This document shows, one piece after another, positions 53,680 to 62,319 of a DNA stretch of 64,000 nt. This stretch comes from Flavobacterium gelidicaeli (lineage in GTDB: Bacteria; Bacteroidota; Bacteroidia; Flavobacteriales; Flavobacteriaceae), in NCBI RefSeq assembly GCF_013294005.1, contig NZ_JABSNK010000005.1, positions 62,001 to 126,000 on the forward strand, written 5' to 3'. The notes beneath the pieces were generated by a model, which saw only the letters and a list, made by a program, of their open reading frames with translations, was not told the origin of the DNA and did not search any database. The position numbers and the translations under genes were made by a program. Every line of letters begins with the position of its first letter. Position 1 is the stretch's first letter.

Positions 53680-54732
53680 CTAAAGACTTTCTACCGTCTC
53701 TTTCCTTTTTACTTTACCATTGTCGGTTTCTAAAAATTGAGTGACAAAAAAAACTTCTTTCGGTTTTTCATACTTATCTAAACCCTTAAAAATTGCCTTA
53801 TCAACTTCATGTTTTTCGCCCTCAATTACTAAAATTAATTTCTCTCCTAAAGAAGCGTCTGCCATGCCAGCAATAAAAAATCGTGACGGAATCAATGCTG
53901 CCAACTTCTCTTCGATTTGTTCCGGAATCAACTTTATTCCGCCACTGTTAACCACATTATCACTGCGTCCTAAAAACACAAATTGATTGTCGTTGATGAT
54001 TTCGATCAAATCATTAGTAACAATTAATTCCTCTGAAATTTTGGGAGCATCAATCACTAAACAATGATTTTCATTTTGAGAAATATGGATATTTGGCAAA
54101 ATAGAAAATGCCTTCTCCCCTATTTTTTTTGCAGCGATATGAGTAATCGTTTCTGTCATTCCATACGTTTCATAAACAGCAATATTTTTTAGTTTAAGCA
54201 AACTTTTTTCTAGCTCTTTACTCATTTTAGCACCGCCTACAATCAATTTTTTAACATTTTTTAATGCCGCTAAAGAGTTTTGCGCTTGCAAAGGAACCAT
54301 TGCAACAAAATCATATTTAGTTTCATTGCGCGCTAATGGATTTGAAGTTGGTTCAACAAAATCAATATCTAAGCCTAAAATAAAACTTCTTACCAACATC
54401 ATTTTTCCAGCAATATAAGCTGTAGGTAAACAATACAATGCTTTATCTCCAGGACTTAGTTCAAAAAAATCTCCTGTAGCTAAAGCTGAATTCACCATTT
54501 TTTGTTTATCCATTCGGATAATTTTTGGAGCACCAGTAGTTCCTGATGTTTTTAAATCAACATATTCTTTATTATCAAACCAATCTAATAAAAAGTCTCC
54601 AATAGATTTTTCAAATGCATCACCTTCTTTTATCAAACAGTAGGAAACCCGACATAAATCATCCTTATCGAGATGAAATCCGTTAAGTTTAAAACGATTG
54701 TGTACATTTTTGTACGTTACTTCATTTGTCAT
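53680..54732 (-). CDS. menE: Short AMP-binding ligase, probable o-succinylbenzoate-CoA ligase
   Basis: MenE activates o-succinylbenzoate to its CoA thioester in menaquinone synthesis. The 350-residue protein has the adenylation motifs LKTSGTTGAPKIIR (P-loop), YETYGMTETITHIA and FLGRSDNVVNSGGIKLIPEQIE, ending with the DNGKVKRKETVESL lysine region. It is about 100 residues shorter than typical MenE, mainly at the N-terminus, as in other Bacteroidota. It overlaps its upstream CPBP neighbour by one base (TAATG). Other AMP-dependent ligases remain possible. Confidence 0.8.
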   Translation of the reverse strand: MTNEVTYKNVHNRFKLNGFHLDKDDLCRVSYCLIKEGDAFEKSIGDFLLDWFDNKEYVDLKTSGTTGAPKIIRMDKQKMVNSALATGDFFELSPGDKALYCLPTAYIAGKMMLVRSFILGLDIDFVEPTSNPLARNETKYDFVAMVPLQAQNSLAALKNVKKLIVGGAKMSKELEKSLLKLKNIAVYETYGMTETITHIAAKKIGEKAFSILPNIHISQNENHCLVIDAPKISEELIVTNDLIEIINDNQFVFLGRSDNVVNSGGIKLIPEQIEEKLAALIPSRFFIAGMADASLGEKLILVIEGEKHEVDKAIFKGLDKYEKPKEVFFVTQFLETDNGKVKRKETVESL

Positions 54733-55682
54733 TATTTAGCTGTGTTAAAAGTGTTATGAGTATCGATTTTTACTATTTTACCAGTAAGTTTTTCTTTCCA
54801 ATTTGTCCAATTGTATTTCTTACTAAAGATATATAAAAGTATTGGGTAAACTACTATTACTGGTAGGATAACATCAAGTCCAGCCTCAGGCTCTGCAATG
54901 TCTTTTAATATAGAATGCGTTTGAAAAGCAGTCCAGTCAGAAGTAACTAATAAAGCACTAACCAAATTGTTAGCAGCATGAAAACCTAGAGCAAGTTCCA
55001 TTCCTTCATCCATTAAAGTAATTATTCCTAAAAACAATCCTGTACCTATATAATAGACAAATATAATATTCCCCATTTTAGCAACCTCAGGATTTGCAGC
55101 ATGTAACCCACCAAAAATTAAAGAAGTCATTAGTAATGGAAACCATTTGTTTTTAGCCAAATTAGCAAATCCTTGCATTAAATACCCTCTAAAAATATAT
55201 TCCTCAGTACTTGTCTGAAAGGGTAGCAAAACAACACTGATGAAAACCAAAATAGCAAAAGGTATCGGTTTAAAATTCCAAACAAAATCAGTTGGGTTCA
55301 TTTTATAGGAAATCAAAGTAGTAATAATGGTAAATAGTGCCCAAAGTCCAAAGGAAAAAAATATTCTTTTCCAATCAACTGATTTTCTTGAAGTGGTTAC
55401 TGATAAAAAAGTTTGATGGTGGAGTTTTGTAACAACAAAATAGATTCCAACCATTGCTACAACAAATGAAATCAACATTAAAAATAACGTCAAATTAGGT
55501 TCAAACTGATTCATTAACGATTGACTAAGTGAACCAATACTTTCGTTTTCATCAAGTCTATCGTAGGACACTGCAAAAACTAACGGAAGTTGACCAATTG
55601 AAGAAGCCAAGATTATAATAATTGAGCCTACTATATATTTCCAAAAGTGATTTTCGGTTTTAATCCCTTGTTCTATAAACAT
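54732..55682 (-). CDS. CPBP-family intramembrane metalloprotease
   Basis: The 316-residue membrane protein has about eight hydrophobic segments and the Abi/CPBP signatures: EEYIFRGYLMQGF (EExxxR), FGGLHAANP and LGFHAANN (the two His sites). These proteases, related to Rce1, cleave within membranes and can process or protect against peptides. It is translationally coupled to menE by a one-base overlap. The substrate is not predictable. Confidence 0.87.
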   Translation of the reverse strand: MFIEQGIKTENHFWKYIVGSIIIILASSIGQLPLVFAVSYDRLDENESIGSLSQSLMNQFEPNLTLFLMLISFVVAMVGIYFVVTKLHHQTFLSVTTSRKSVDWKRIFFSFGLWALFTIITTLISYKMNPTDFVWNFKPIPFAILVFISVVLLPFQTSTEEYIFRGYLMQGFANLAKNKWFPLLMTSLIFGGLHAANPEVAKMGNIIFVYYIGTGLFLGIITLMDEGMELALGFHAANNLVSALLVTSDWTAFQTHSILKDIAEPEAGLDVILPVIVVYPILLYIFSKKYNWTNWKEKLTGKIVKIDTHNTFNTAK

Positions 55683-55729
55683 CTATTATATTTTTTAAAT
55701 TATTCGAGTAAAAATAGTGACTCATAGCC

Positions 55730-55737
55730 TATTTTTG
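55730..55737 (+). promoter_or_regulatory. -7 element of the ArsC-like gene
   Basis: TATTTTTG is an exact TAnnTTTG box 53 nt before the ATG. Confidence 0.5.
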
Positions 55738-55789
55738 TGATTCTAAAAATACTTTTTTTATTTCAAATAAAACCTATTAAAAAATTAAA

Positions 55790-56131
55790 ATGATACAAAT
55801 ATATCACAATCCACGTTGTGGAAAATCGAGAAACTGCCTGGCTTTTCTTGAAGAAAAAAATAGTGACTATAAAATTATTAAATATTTAGAGCACCCGCCT
55901 ACTTATGCTGATCTTGTTGAGTTATTAAAAATGCTGGACTTATCGCCAATAGCATTAGTGCGTCAAAAAGAAAAAATTTGGATAGAAAAGTTTAAAAATA
56001 AATCCCTTTCTGACGATGAAATTATAAAAGCCATGATCGATAATCCCATCTTAATAGAGCGCCCTATTTTGATAAAAGACGGTAAAGCCATCATAGCTAG
56101 AGACCCCGAAAAATTGAAAAAAATCATGTAA
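55790..56131 (+). CDS. arsC: ArsC-family arsenate reductase-like protein
   Basis: The 113-residue protein has the ArsC thioredoxin-like fold. The active-site region HNPRCGKSRNCLAFLEE contains the catalytic cysteine in CGKSRNC, followed by YLEHPPTYADLVELLKML and ALVRQKE, and the ILIKDGKAIIARDPEKL Arg region (IERPIL). This matches glutaredoxin-dependent arsenate reductases. Related Spx/YffB proteins lack arsenate activity, and there is no ars operon here, so the function stays family-level. Confidence 0.83.
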   Translation: MIQIYHNPRCGKSRNCLAFLEEKNSDYKIIKYLEHPPTYADLVELLKMLDLSPIALVRQKEKIWIEKFKNKSLSDDEIIKAMIDNPILIERPILIKDGKAIIARDPEKLKKIM

Positions 56132-56227
56132 TTTTGTGCGATTTTTATTTTAACATTTTTTTATGATTCACCGATTAAACCTTATCTGTTTTTTGCAATC
56201 ATACCCAAGTAATCAAAAACAATTATA

Positions 56228-58747
56228 ATGCATCAACAATTAAAAAACTATTTGACTCTTATTTTATTTTTCAGCATTTTGTTCGGATTTTCTCAGCAAA
56301 GACCTGGTAGACCTGGAGGTCCAGGCGCAATGGAAAAAATTAAAATAACGGGAACTGTTATTGAAAAAATCAGTAAACAGCCTCTTGAATACGCAACGGT
56401 TACATTCATTAGTAATAAAAACCAAAAAGTAGTTGCTGGAGGAATAACAAACCCTAAAGGAGAATTTAACATTGATGTTACTCCAGGAATGTATACTATA
56501 AAGATTGAGTTCATTTCTTTTAAATCAATCGAATTGAAACAAGCGCTAAAAGAAAGCACCAATTTAGGTACTATTGCTTTAGTTGAAGATGCTGCTCAAT
56601 TGAATGAGGTGGTTATTCGTGCAGAGAAATCTACTGTTGAGATTAAACTTGATAAAAAAGTCTACAATGTAGGCCAAGATATGCTTGTAAAAGGGGGAAC
56701 TGTAAGTGATGTTTTAGAAAATGTACCTTCGGTATCTGTTGATGTAGAAGGAAATGTTAGCTTAAGAGGTAGTGATAATGTGCGTATTTTTATAGATGGT
56801 CGTCCTTCTAATGCCTTAAATATGGCTGAGGCTTTACGCCAAATTCCAGCTGACGCTATTGATAAGGTTGAAGTTATAACCAACCCATCTGCACGTTACG
56901 ATGCTGAAGGTGGTGCCGGAATCTTAAATATCATTCTTAAAAAAGGAAAAAATCAAGGTTTTAACGGAACATTTATTGCGTCTACAGGATATCCAGAAAC
57001 ATACGGTTTAAGTGCCAACTTGAATTACAAAACTGAGAAGATGAATTATTTCACTTCTACAGGATATAGCTATAGAACAAATGAAGGTGCTGGTAAAACA
57101 AATTCAGAGTATTACAATCTAGATGGTTCTACTAGTAAATTCATAGATGAAACTCGTGATACACAACGCACAAGAAAAGGAATTAGCACAAAAACAGGTG
57201 TTGAGTGGGAAATAACACCTACAACGTTCTGGACAAATGCAATTAGTTATAGAGACAATCGCGGAGACAATGAGGATCTTGTTACTTATAGAAATTTTGA
57301 TCAAGCACGCCAATTCACTTTCGATAATTACCGTTTGAATAATGGATATGACAGCGGAAATGACTTTGAATTCACTTCTAATTTCATTAAAAACTTTAAT
57401 GACAAAGGCCACAAATTAACAGTTGACGGTTCGTACTCAAGAAATAACGATAAAGACAATTCGATTATTACTGCTGTAAACGAGACCTTCCCTGATCAAT
57501 CGTCGTTTAGTACTACAATGAATGATGAAGTTCAAAAACAATTTCAATTTCAAGCAGATTACGTATTACCTATAGGTGAAGGAAGTCAGTTTGAAGCTGG
57601 ATACAAAGGGAATTTTAATAACCTCAATAAAGGCTATGACATTTTCTCAAGTGAAAACGGAAATAGTATTGGTAATCTGTTATCGAATACGCTAGAATAC
57701 AAAGAAAAAATCAACGCACTTTATACGCAATATGGTTTTAAAATAAATAAATTCTCTTATTTGTTTGGTTTAAGATGGGAAGACACTAATATTGATGTTA
57801 ACCTATTAGGAACTAATGAATACAACAATAAAAGGTACAATAAGTTTTTTCCAAGTGCTTTTATCAATTATGAAATATCTGACGCTAGCGGTGTTTCGTT
57901 GAGCTACAGCAAACGATTATCAAGACCTAGAGGACGTTTCTTAGACCCTACTCCTAATATTTCAAGTAACATTAATATTTTTAGAGGAAACCCAGATTTA
58001 GATCCTTCATTAACTGATAAATTTGACTTAGGTTATATCAAACGTTGGGATAAAATCACTTTTAATACTTCTATGTACTTTGAAAGAACCACTGATGTAT
58101 TCTCATTTGTACGTTATGAAAGTGGTGATTTTGTAGGTGGCACTACAGATGTAAATGGAGTAAACACAGGCGGAACTCCAGTGGTTTTAAGCACTCCTAT
58201 CAACATTGGAAAAGAGCAAAAATTTGGATTCGAATTTACATTAAATTACTCTCCTTTTAAATCATGGAAAATAAATAGTAGCTTTAACTTGTTTGATACT
58301 AAAACAACTGGAGATTTTACTTATATCAATTCACAAAATATTGCAGTGACCACAAATCTTGATAACAAAGCTGTTTCTTGGTTTACTCGTGTGAACTCTC
58401 GCGTAACGTTACCCTACAAAATAGAATGGCAATTAAGCGGAATGTATTTTGGACCTAGCAATACAGCACAAGGAAAAAGTTTGGGTCAATACATGATCAA
58501 TACTGCTTTAAGTAAAGATATCTTAAAAGACAAAGCAACGATTGCATTCAACGTAAGTGACATATTTAACTCACGCAGGATGAGATCAGAAACTAATTTG
58601 GCTTCAGTAAGTAATTACAGTGAGTTCCAATTTAGAAAAAGACAATTTAATTTATCATTCACGTACCGCATCAATAAGAAAAAATCTGATAAAGATAGAG
58701 AAGCTCCTAAAGGTGGTGACGAAGATGGCGGTAGCTTTCCGGGATAA
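56228..58747 (+). CDS. TonB-dependent receptor with an N-terminal CarboxypepD_reg-like domain
   Basis: The 839-residue outer-membrane protein has a signal peptide (ending FSQQ) and a Pro/Gly-rich stretch (RPGRPGGPG). A carboxypeptidase-regulatory-like domain follows (about 38-115, KITGTVIEKISKQPLEYATV), then a plug with LDKKVYNVGQDMLVKGGTVSDVL and VRIFIDGRPSN, and a large beta barrel of the OMP_b-brl_3 type. No TonB box or SusD partner is visible nearby. The ligand is unknown. A short Gly/Asp-rich tail ends the protein. Confidence 0.88.
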   Translation: MHQQLKNYLTLILFFSILFGFSQQRPGRPGGPGAMEKIKITGTVIEKISKQPLEYATVTFISNKNQKVVAGGITNPKGEFNIDVTPGMYTIKIEFISFKSIELKQALKESTNLGTIALVEDAAQLNEVVIRAEKSTVEIKLDKKVYNVGQDMLVKGGTVSDVLENVPSVSVDVEGNVSLRGSDNVRIFIDGRPSNALNMAEALRQIPADAIDKVEVITNPSARYDAEGGAGILNIILKKGKNQGFNGTFIASTGYPETYGLSANLNYKTEKMNYFTSTGYSYRTNEGAGKTNSEYYNLDGSTSKFIDETRDTQRTRKGISTKTGVEWEITPTTFWTNAISYRDNRGDNEDLVTYRNFDQARQFTFDNYRLNNGYDSGNDFEFTSNFIKNFNDKGHKLTVDGSYSRNNDKDNSIITAVNETFPDQSSFSTTMNDEVQKQFQFQADYVLPIGEGSQFEAGYKGNFNNLNKGYDIFSSENGNSIGNLLSNTLEYKEKINALYTQYGFKINKFSYLFGLRWEDTNIDVNLLGTNEYNNKRYNKFFPSAFINYEISDASGVSLSYSKRLSRPRGRFLDPTPNISSNINIFRGNPDLDPSLTDKFDLGYIKRWDKITFNTSMYFERTTDVFSFVRYESGDFVGGTTDVNGVNTGGTPVVLSTPINIGKEQKFGFEFTLNYSPFKSWKINSSFNLFDTKTTGDFTYINSQNIAVTTNLDNKAVSWFTRVNSRVTLPYKIEWQLSGMYFGPSNTAQGKSLGQYMINTALSKDILKDKATIAFNVSDIFNSRRMRSETNLASVSNYSEFQFRKRQFNLSFTYRINKKKSDKDREAPKGGDEDGGSFPG

Positions 58748-58781
58748 AACAGAAATTGATTTGGTTAATTAATTCGATAAG

Positions 58782-58817
58782 TACGGGTTCGTTTCAATAC
58801 GAGCCCGTATTTTTTTT
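58782..58817 (+). terminator. Terminator after the TonB-dependent receptor
   Basis: An 11-bp stem TACGGGTTCGT / ACGAGCCCGTA (one wobble), short loop and T-run. Confidence 0.85.
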
Positions 58818-58833
58818 ACGTAAAAAAAGGCAT

Positions 58834-58863
58834 AAAAAAAAGGACCCGTTATCGAGTCCTTTT
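58834..58863 (-). terminator. Terminator after the small membrane protein gene
   Basis: AAAAGGAC / GTCCTTTT stem (58838-58845 with 58856-58863) with the A-run on the left acting as a T-run for the minus-strand gene. It is separate from the plus-strand terminator just before it. Confidence 0.75.
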
Positions 58864-58879
58864 ATTGGTAACAAACTAA

Positions 58880-59053
58880 TTATATAGCTTGTTGCTCTTG
58901 CTTCTTTTTAGCTTTTTTTTCTTTGTATGCTTCCCAAGTTGCGCCACCTATCCAATAAGATACGAAACTAACTAAAAAGAACATTAACCAAAACCCTAAT
59001 GTAAGGATGGTTAGAAAAAGTAAAAAGCCTAAATACTGTGAAAATTCAAACAT
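58880..59053 (-). CDS. Small membrane protein, about 57 residues, function unknown
   Basis: From ATG 59053 the product is 57 residues with one long hydrophobic segment (FLLFLTILTLGFWLMFFLVSF, two short helices possible) and a basic tail EKKAKKKQEQQAI. A longer frame starts at a TTG (59083), but the predicted promoter places transcription start near 59074, below that codon. Single gene with a promoter and terminator. No family recognised. Confidence 0.6.
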   Translation of the reverse strand: MFEFSQYLGFLLFLTILTLGFWLMFFLVSFVSYWIGGATWEAYKEKKAKKKQEQQAI

Positions 59054-59080
59054 GTTTTCCGGAATTTTTGAATGTAGCCA

Positions 59081-59111
59081 CAAATGTAAGTTTAATATCC
59101 AACCCTAGCAA
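59081..59111 (-). promoter_or_regulatory. Promoter of the small membrane protein gene
   Basis: Minus-strand TTG (59111-59109), a 20-nt spacer and TACATTTG (59088-59081), an exact -7 box. It supports the ATG at 59053 as start. Confidence 0.6.
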
Positions 59112-59180
59112 TAAAAAATTATAAAAACTATCCACCAATTTTCATAAAATGGTATTTATCCGTATTTTTGATGAAAGTTT

Positions 59181-59248
59181 AGGAGCTATTTCCAGCTATC
59201 CGCTATATCCACGCAAAAAAGCGTGGGATACCGCTACTATCTGGGCTA
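59181..59248 (-). repeat. Dispersed structured repeat, copy 5 of 5
   Basis: Minus-strand CTAGC-CCAG-ATAGTAGCGG...AGCGGATAG-CTGG-AAATA-GCTCCT. The proximal stem is CCAG/CTGG; the distal stem is ATCC(C)ACGC / GCGTGGAT around a T-run, again with one bulged C. It lies between the divergent fumC and small-membrane-protein genes. Confidence 0.85.
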
Positions 59249-59311
59249 GGCCACAAAAACATAATAACGCATCAATTTCACAATAAAATAATAACACAAA
59301 CAAATTATAAA

Positions 59312-60709
59312 ATGAAATTCAGAATAGAAAAAGACACCATGGGTGAAGTACAAGTACCAGCCGATAAGTATTGGGGAGCACAAACTGAACGTTCTAGAAA
59401 CAATTTTAAAATAGGTCCTTCTGCTTCTATGCCAAAAGAAATCATAGAAGGTTTTGCATACTTAAAAAAAGCAGCTGCTTATGCTAACTGTGACTTAGGA
59501 GTACTACCCGTTGAAAAACGTGATGCAATTGCTGCAGTTTGTGACGAAATACTTGCTGGTAAATTAGCAGACCAATTTCCATTAGTTATCTGGCAAACAG
59601 GTTCAGGTACACAAAGTAACATGAACGTTAATGAAGTAGTTGCAAACCGTGCTCAAGTACTTAAAGGTTTTGAAATTGGAGAAGGCGAACAATTCATCAA
59701 AGCTAATGATGATGTAAACAAATCACAGTCATCTAACGATACTTTCCCAACTGGAATGCACATTGCAGCTTACAAAGCAATTGTAGAAGTAACGATTCCT
59801 GGTGTAGAAAAATTAAGAGACACATTACACGCAAAAGCAACCGAATTTAAAAACGTGGTAAAAATAGGTCGTACGCACCTTATGGATGCTACACCACTTA
59901 CATTAGGACAAGAACTGTCTGGATATGCAGCACAATTGACTTACGGTATAAAAGCAGTAAAAAACACCTTAGCACATTTATCTGAAGTAGCTTTAGGTGG
60001 AACTGCAGTAGGAACCGGATTAAACACTCCTGCTGGTTATGATGTAACTGTGGCAAAATACATTGCTGAATTCACAGGACATCCATTTGTAACTGCAGAG
60101 AATAAATTTGAAGCATTAGCTGCTCACGATGCTATCGTAGAATCGCATGGTGCTTTAAAACAATTAGCCGTTTCTTTAAATAAAATAGCTAATGACATTC
60201 GTATGTTAGCCTCTGGTCCTCGTTCAGGAATTGGAGAATTAATTATTCCAGAAAATGAACCAGGTTCCTCTATCATGCCAGGAAAAGTAAACCCTACGCA
60301 ATGTGAGGCTTTAACTATGGTTTGTGCTCAAGTAATGGGTAACGATGTTGCGATCACTGTAGGCGGTATGCAAGGACATTATGAGTTAAATGTTTTCAAA
60401 CCAGTTATGGCTGCAAATTTCTTGCAATCTGCTCGTTTATTAGGAGATGCTTGTATGTCATTTGACGAGCACTGTGCTCAAGGTATTGAACCAAACTACA
60501 AACGTATTAAAGAATTAGTTGATAATTCATTAATGTTAGTTACTGCATTAAATACAAAAATAGGATACTACAAAGCTGCAGAAATTGCTCAAACAGCTCA
60601 TAAGAACGGAACAACTCTTAAAGAAGAGTCAGTACGTTTAGGATATGTAACTGCCGAAGATTTTGACGCATGGGTTAAACCTGAAGATATGGTGGGAAGT
60701 TTGAAATAA
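59312..60709 (+). CDS. fumC: Class II fumarate hydratase
   Basis: FumC interconverts fumarate and malate in the TCA cycle. The 465-residue protein matches the class II fumarase/aspartase superfamily throughout: [15 protein letters not shown] (16-30), [48 protein letters not shown] and the superfamily signature [13 protein letters not shown]. FumC rather than aspartase follows from the length and motif detail. It ends with a strong terminator. Confidence 0.96.
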   Translation: MKFRIEKDTMGEVQVPADKYWGAQTERSRNNFKIGPSASMPKEIIEGFAYLKKAAAYANCDLGVLPVEKRDAIAAVCDEILAGKLADQFPLVIWQTGSGTQSNMNVNEVVANRAQVLKGFEIGEGEQFIKANDDVNKSQSSNDTFPTGMHIAAYKAIVEVTIPGVEKLRDTLHAKATEFKNVVKIGRTHLMDATPLTLGQELSGYAAQLTYGIKAVKNTLAHLSEVALGGTAVGTGLNTPAGYDVTVAKYIAEFTGHPFVTAENKFEALAAHDAIVESHGALKQLAVSLNKIANDIRMLASGPRSGIGELIIPENEPGSSIMPGKVNPTQCEALTMVCAQVMGNDVAITVGGMQGHYELNVFKPVMAANFLQSARLLGDACMSFDEHCAQGIEPNYKRIKELVDNSLMLVTALNTKIGYYKAAEIAQTAHKNGTTLKEESVRLGYVTAEDFDAWVKPEDMVGSLK

Positions 60710-60730
60710 ATTCCAACTATTATAAAAATC

Positions 60731-60769
60731 AAAAAAGCCCTGCAATTCAAAAATTGCAGGGCTTTTTTA
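60731..60769 (+). terminator. Bidirectional terminator after fumC
   Basis: A 17-bp perfect stem AAAAAAGCCCTGCAATT / AATTGCAGGGCTTTTTT with a short loop; it also lies beyond the end of the convergent TPR gene. Confidence 0.92.
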
Positions 60770-60790
60770 TTTCAAGTTTAAAACAAAAAA

Positions 60791-61852
60791 TTAAATTCTT
60801 GCTTTAAGCGCGTTATATTCTACTATTAAATCCATTGAGCGATATAGCTTAAGTAATAAATCAGATACCTTTTCATTTTTGGGTTCAATAGCATTTGCTT
60901 TTTCTAAATATGAAATAGCCTCTTTTACATCAGCATCCATTTGCACTTTTAATTTATCATAAGTTTCCATATCACTTGGTGATGTTCCTAAAACACTCAT
61001 TTTATCACTTAATTCTTTCTTCTTATCAAGATTTAAATAAGCTAAATCTAGATAAGGTTCTATAAATTTAGGATTAAAAACAATCATTTGCTTATACAAA
61101 TTTTCAGCAGCATTCAAGTTCCCTTTTTCACTATATATGTAAGCTAAATTACGATATATTTCAGTCTTCTTAGATGTAGCTCTAACATTCCTAGGTTTTT
61201 CATGAGACCCTGCTTTAACATAAGCATCTCTATCTATTGGTGAAGAAAAAAGTTCTTCAACATTACTTTTTTTATTAACGGCATAATACTCCATCCCTAG
61301 GCCGGTATAATTCATACTTTGTAGTTCCTTATAATTCTTTAATGCCGAATCATAATCTTTAACTGTCATAAAATAAGAGGTAGAGAGATATAAATTTATC
61401 GTATCGGTTTTATCTACTTCATATAAGCTATACATCTTTCTAGCTGCATCAGCATATTTATCCGCTTTTAAGTCTTTTGAAGCACTTGTTTGAAAATCAT
61501 CTTTAATTTGCTTTATACCATCTCTTGCTTTTACAATATATTTTAACTTCCCTGAAAGTGTTTCTGCTCTTATTAACTCTTTATAAGCTCCTACTGCAGC
61601 AGTCAAATTTGCTGCTGTTTCAATATTTTTAGCAGCAAGACCTCTAAAAACGTCTGCTTTTAAATCATAAAAATCAGATTGATCTTCATACTCTGCATTA
61701 ACAATTAAATATTCACTTTTTTCTAAAATGGCTAAAGCTCCTTTTAAATTGCCGTTTTTAAATTGACTTTGCGCATCTTTAATTTGGTCTTTTTGTGCAA
61801 ATCCTGCAAATGAAACAGATAGGAATAGTAGCAATATAAAGTTCGTTCTCAT
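60791..61852 (-). CDS. Secreted TPR-repeat protein
   Basis: The 353-residue protein has a signal peptide (MRTNFILLLFLSVSFAGFAQ). TPR-like helix pairs run along the protein, for example LKGALAILEKSEYLIVNAEYE, SALKNYKELQSMNYTGLGME, NLAYIYSEKGNLNAAENLYK and AISYLEKANAIEPKNEK. It probably acts in the periplasm as a scaffold. No further domain is seen. Two minus-strand genes on the same strand follow the same direction but a 470-nt gap separates them. Confidence 0.8.
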   Translation of the reverse strand: MRTNFILLLFLSVSFAGFAQKDQIKDAQSQFKNGNLKGALAILEKSEYLIVNAEYEDQSDFYDLKADVFRGLAAKNIETAANLTAAVGAYKELIRAETLSGKLKYIVKARDGIKQIKDDFQTSASKDLKADKYADAARKMYSLYEVDKTDTINLYLSTSYFMTVKDYDSALKNYKELQSMNYTGLGMEYYAVNKKSNVEELFSSPIDRDAYVKAGSHEKPRNVRATSKKTEIYRNLAYIYSEKGNLNAAENLYKQMIVFNPKFIEPYLDLAYLNLDKKKELSDKMSVLGTSPSDMETYDKLKVQMDADVKEAISYLEKANAIEPKNEKVSDLLLKLYRSMDLIVEYNALKARI

Positions 61853-62198
61853 AGGTGTATTTGGGGTTTATTGGTTATTATATTCTAAGTATAGCGGTAA
61901 GTTGAATTTATTTTAACATTTAATTAAGCTTTAGAGACGGCAAAATAGATTAATATTTTGATTTTTTAAAGTTATTACGTGAAAAAATTTTAAACAAAAT
62001 CTAAAATAGCCTCTAAAAAAGCAATAAAACAGCCAAAAACAACGAATAAAACCTCTATTTATACAATTTTATGTTATTATAAAATTATTAAAACGAAGCC
62101 TAGATTATGATATTACAAATAAAACTATCTCTAAAAATTAATACTTGAAAAATTTAACATACTTGCATTATATTTTAATTACCCCAATGAATCAAATA
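61853..62198. other. Intergenic region without recognised features
   Basis: About 345 nt, very A/T-rich, between the start of the TPR gene and the terminator of the RNA helicase gene. I see no ORF worth reporting, no convincing -33/-7 promoter and no structured RNA. Confidence 0.4.
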
Positions 62199-62245
62199 CA
62201 AAAAATCGTTAATAGTAAATACATTTTTACTATTAACGATTTTTT
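62199..62245 (-). terminator. Terminator after the RNA helicase gene
   Basis: A perfect 19-bp inverted repeat (62201-62219 with 62226-62244, core TCGTTAATAGTAAA) with A/T-run flanks. It lies about 75 nt beyond the helicase stop on the minus strand. Confidence 0.88.
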
Positions 62246-62319
62246 CATTTATATTTCGAACTTTACTTTCGATAAAAACCGAAATCAGCAGGAAAATTAT
62301 ATTTAAAACATTTGCATAA

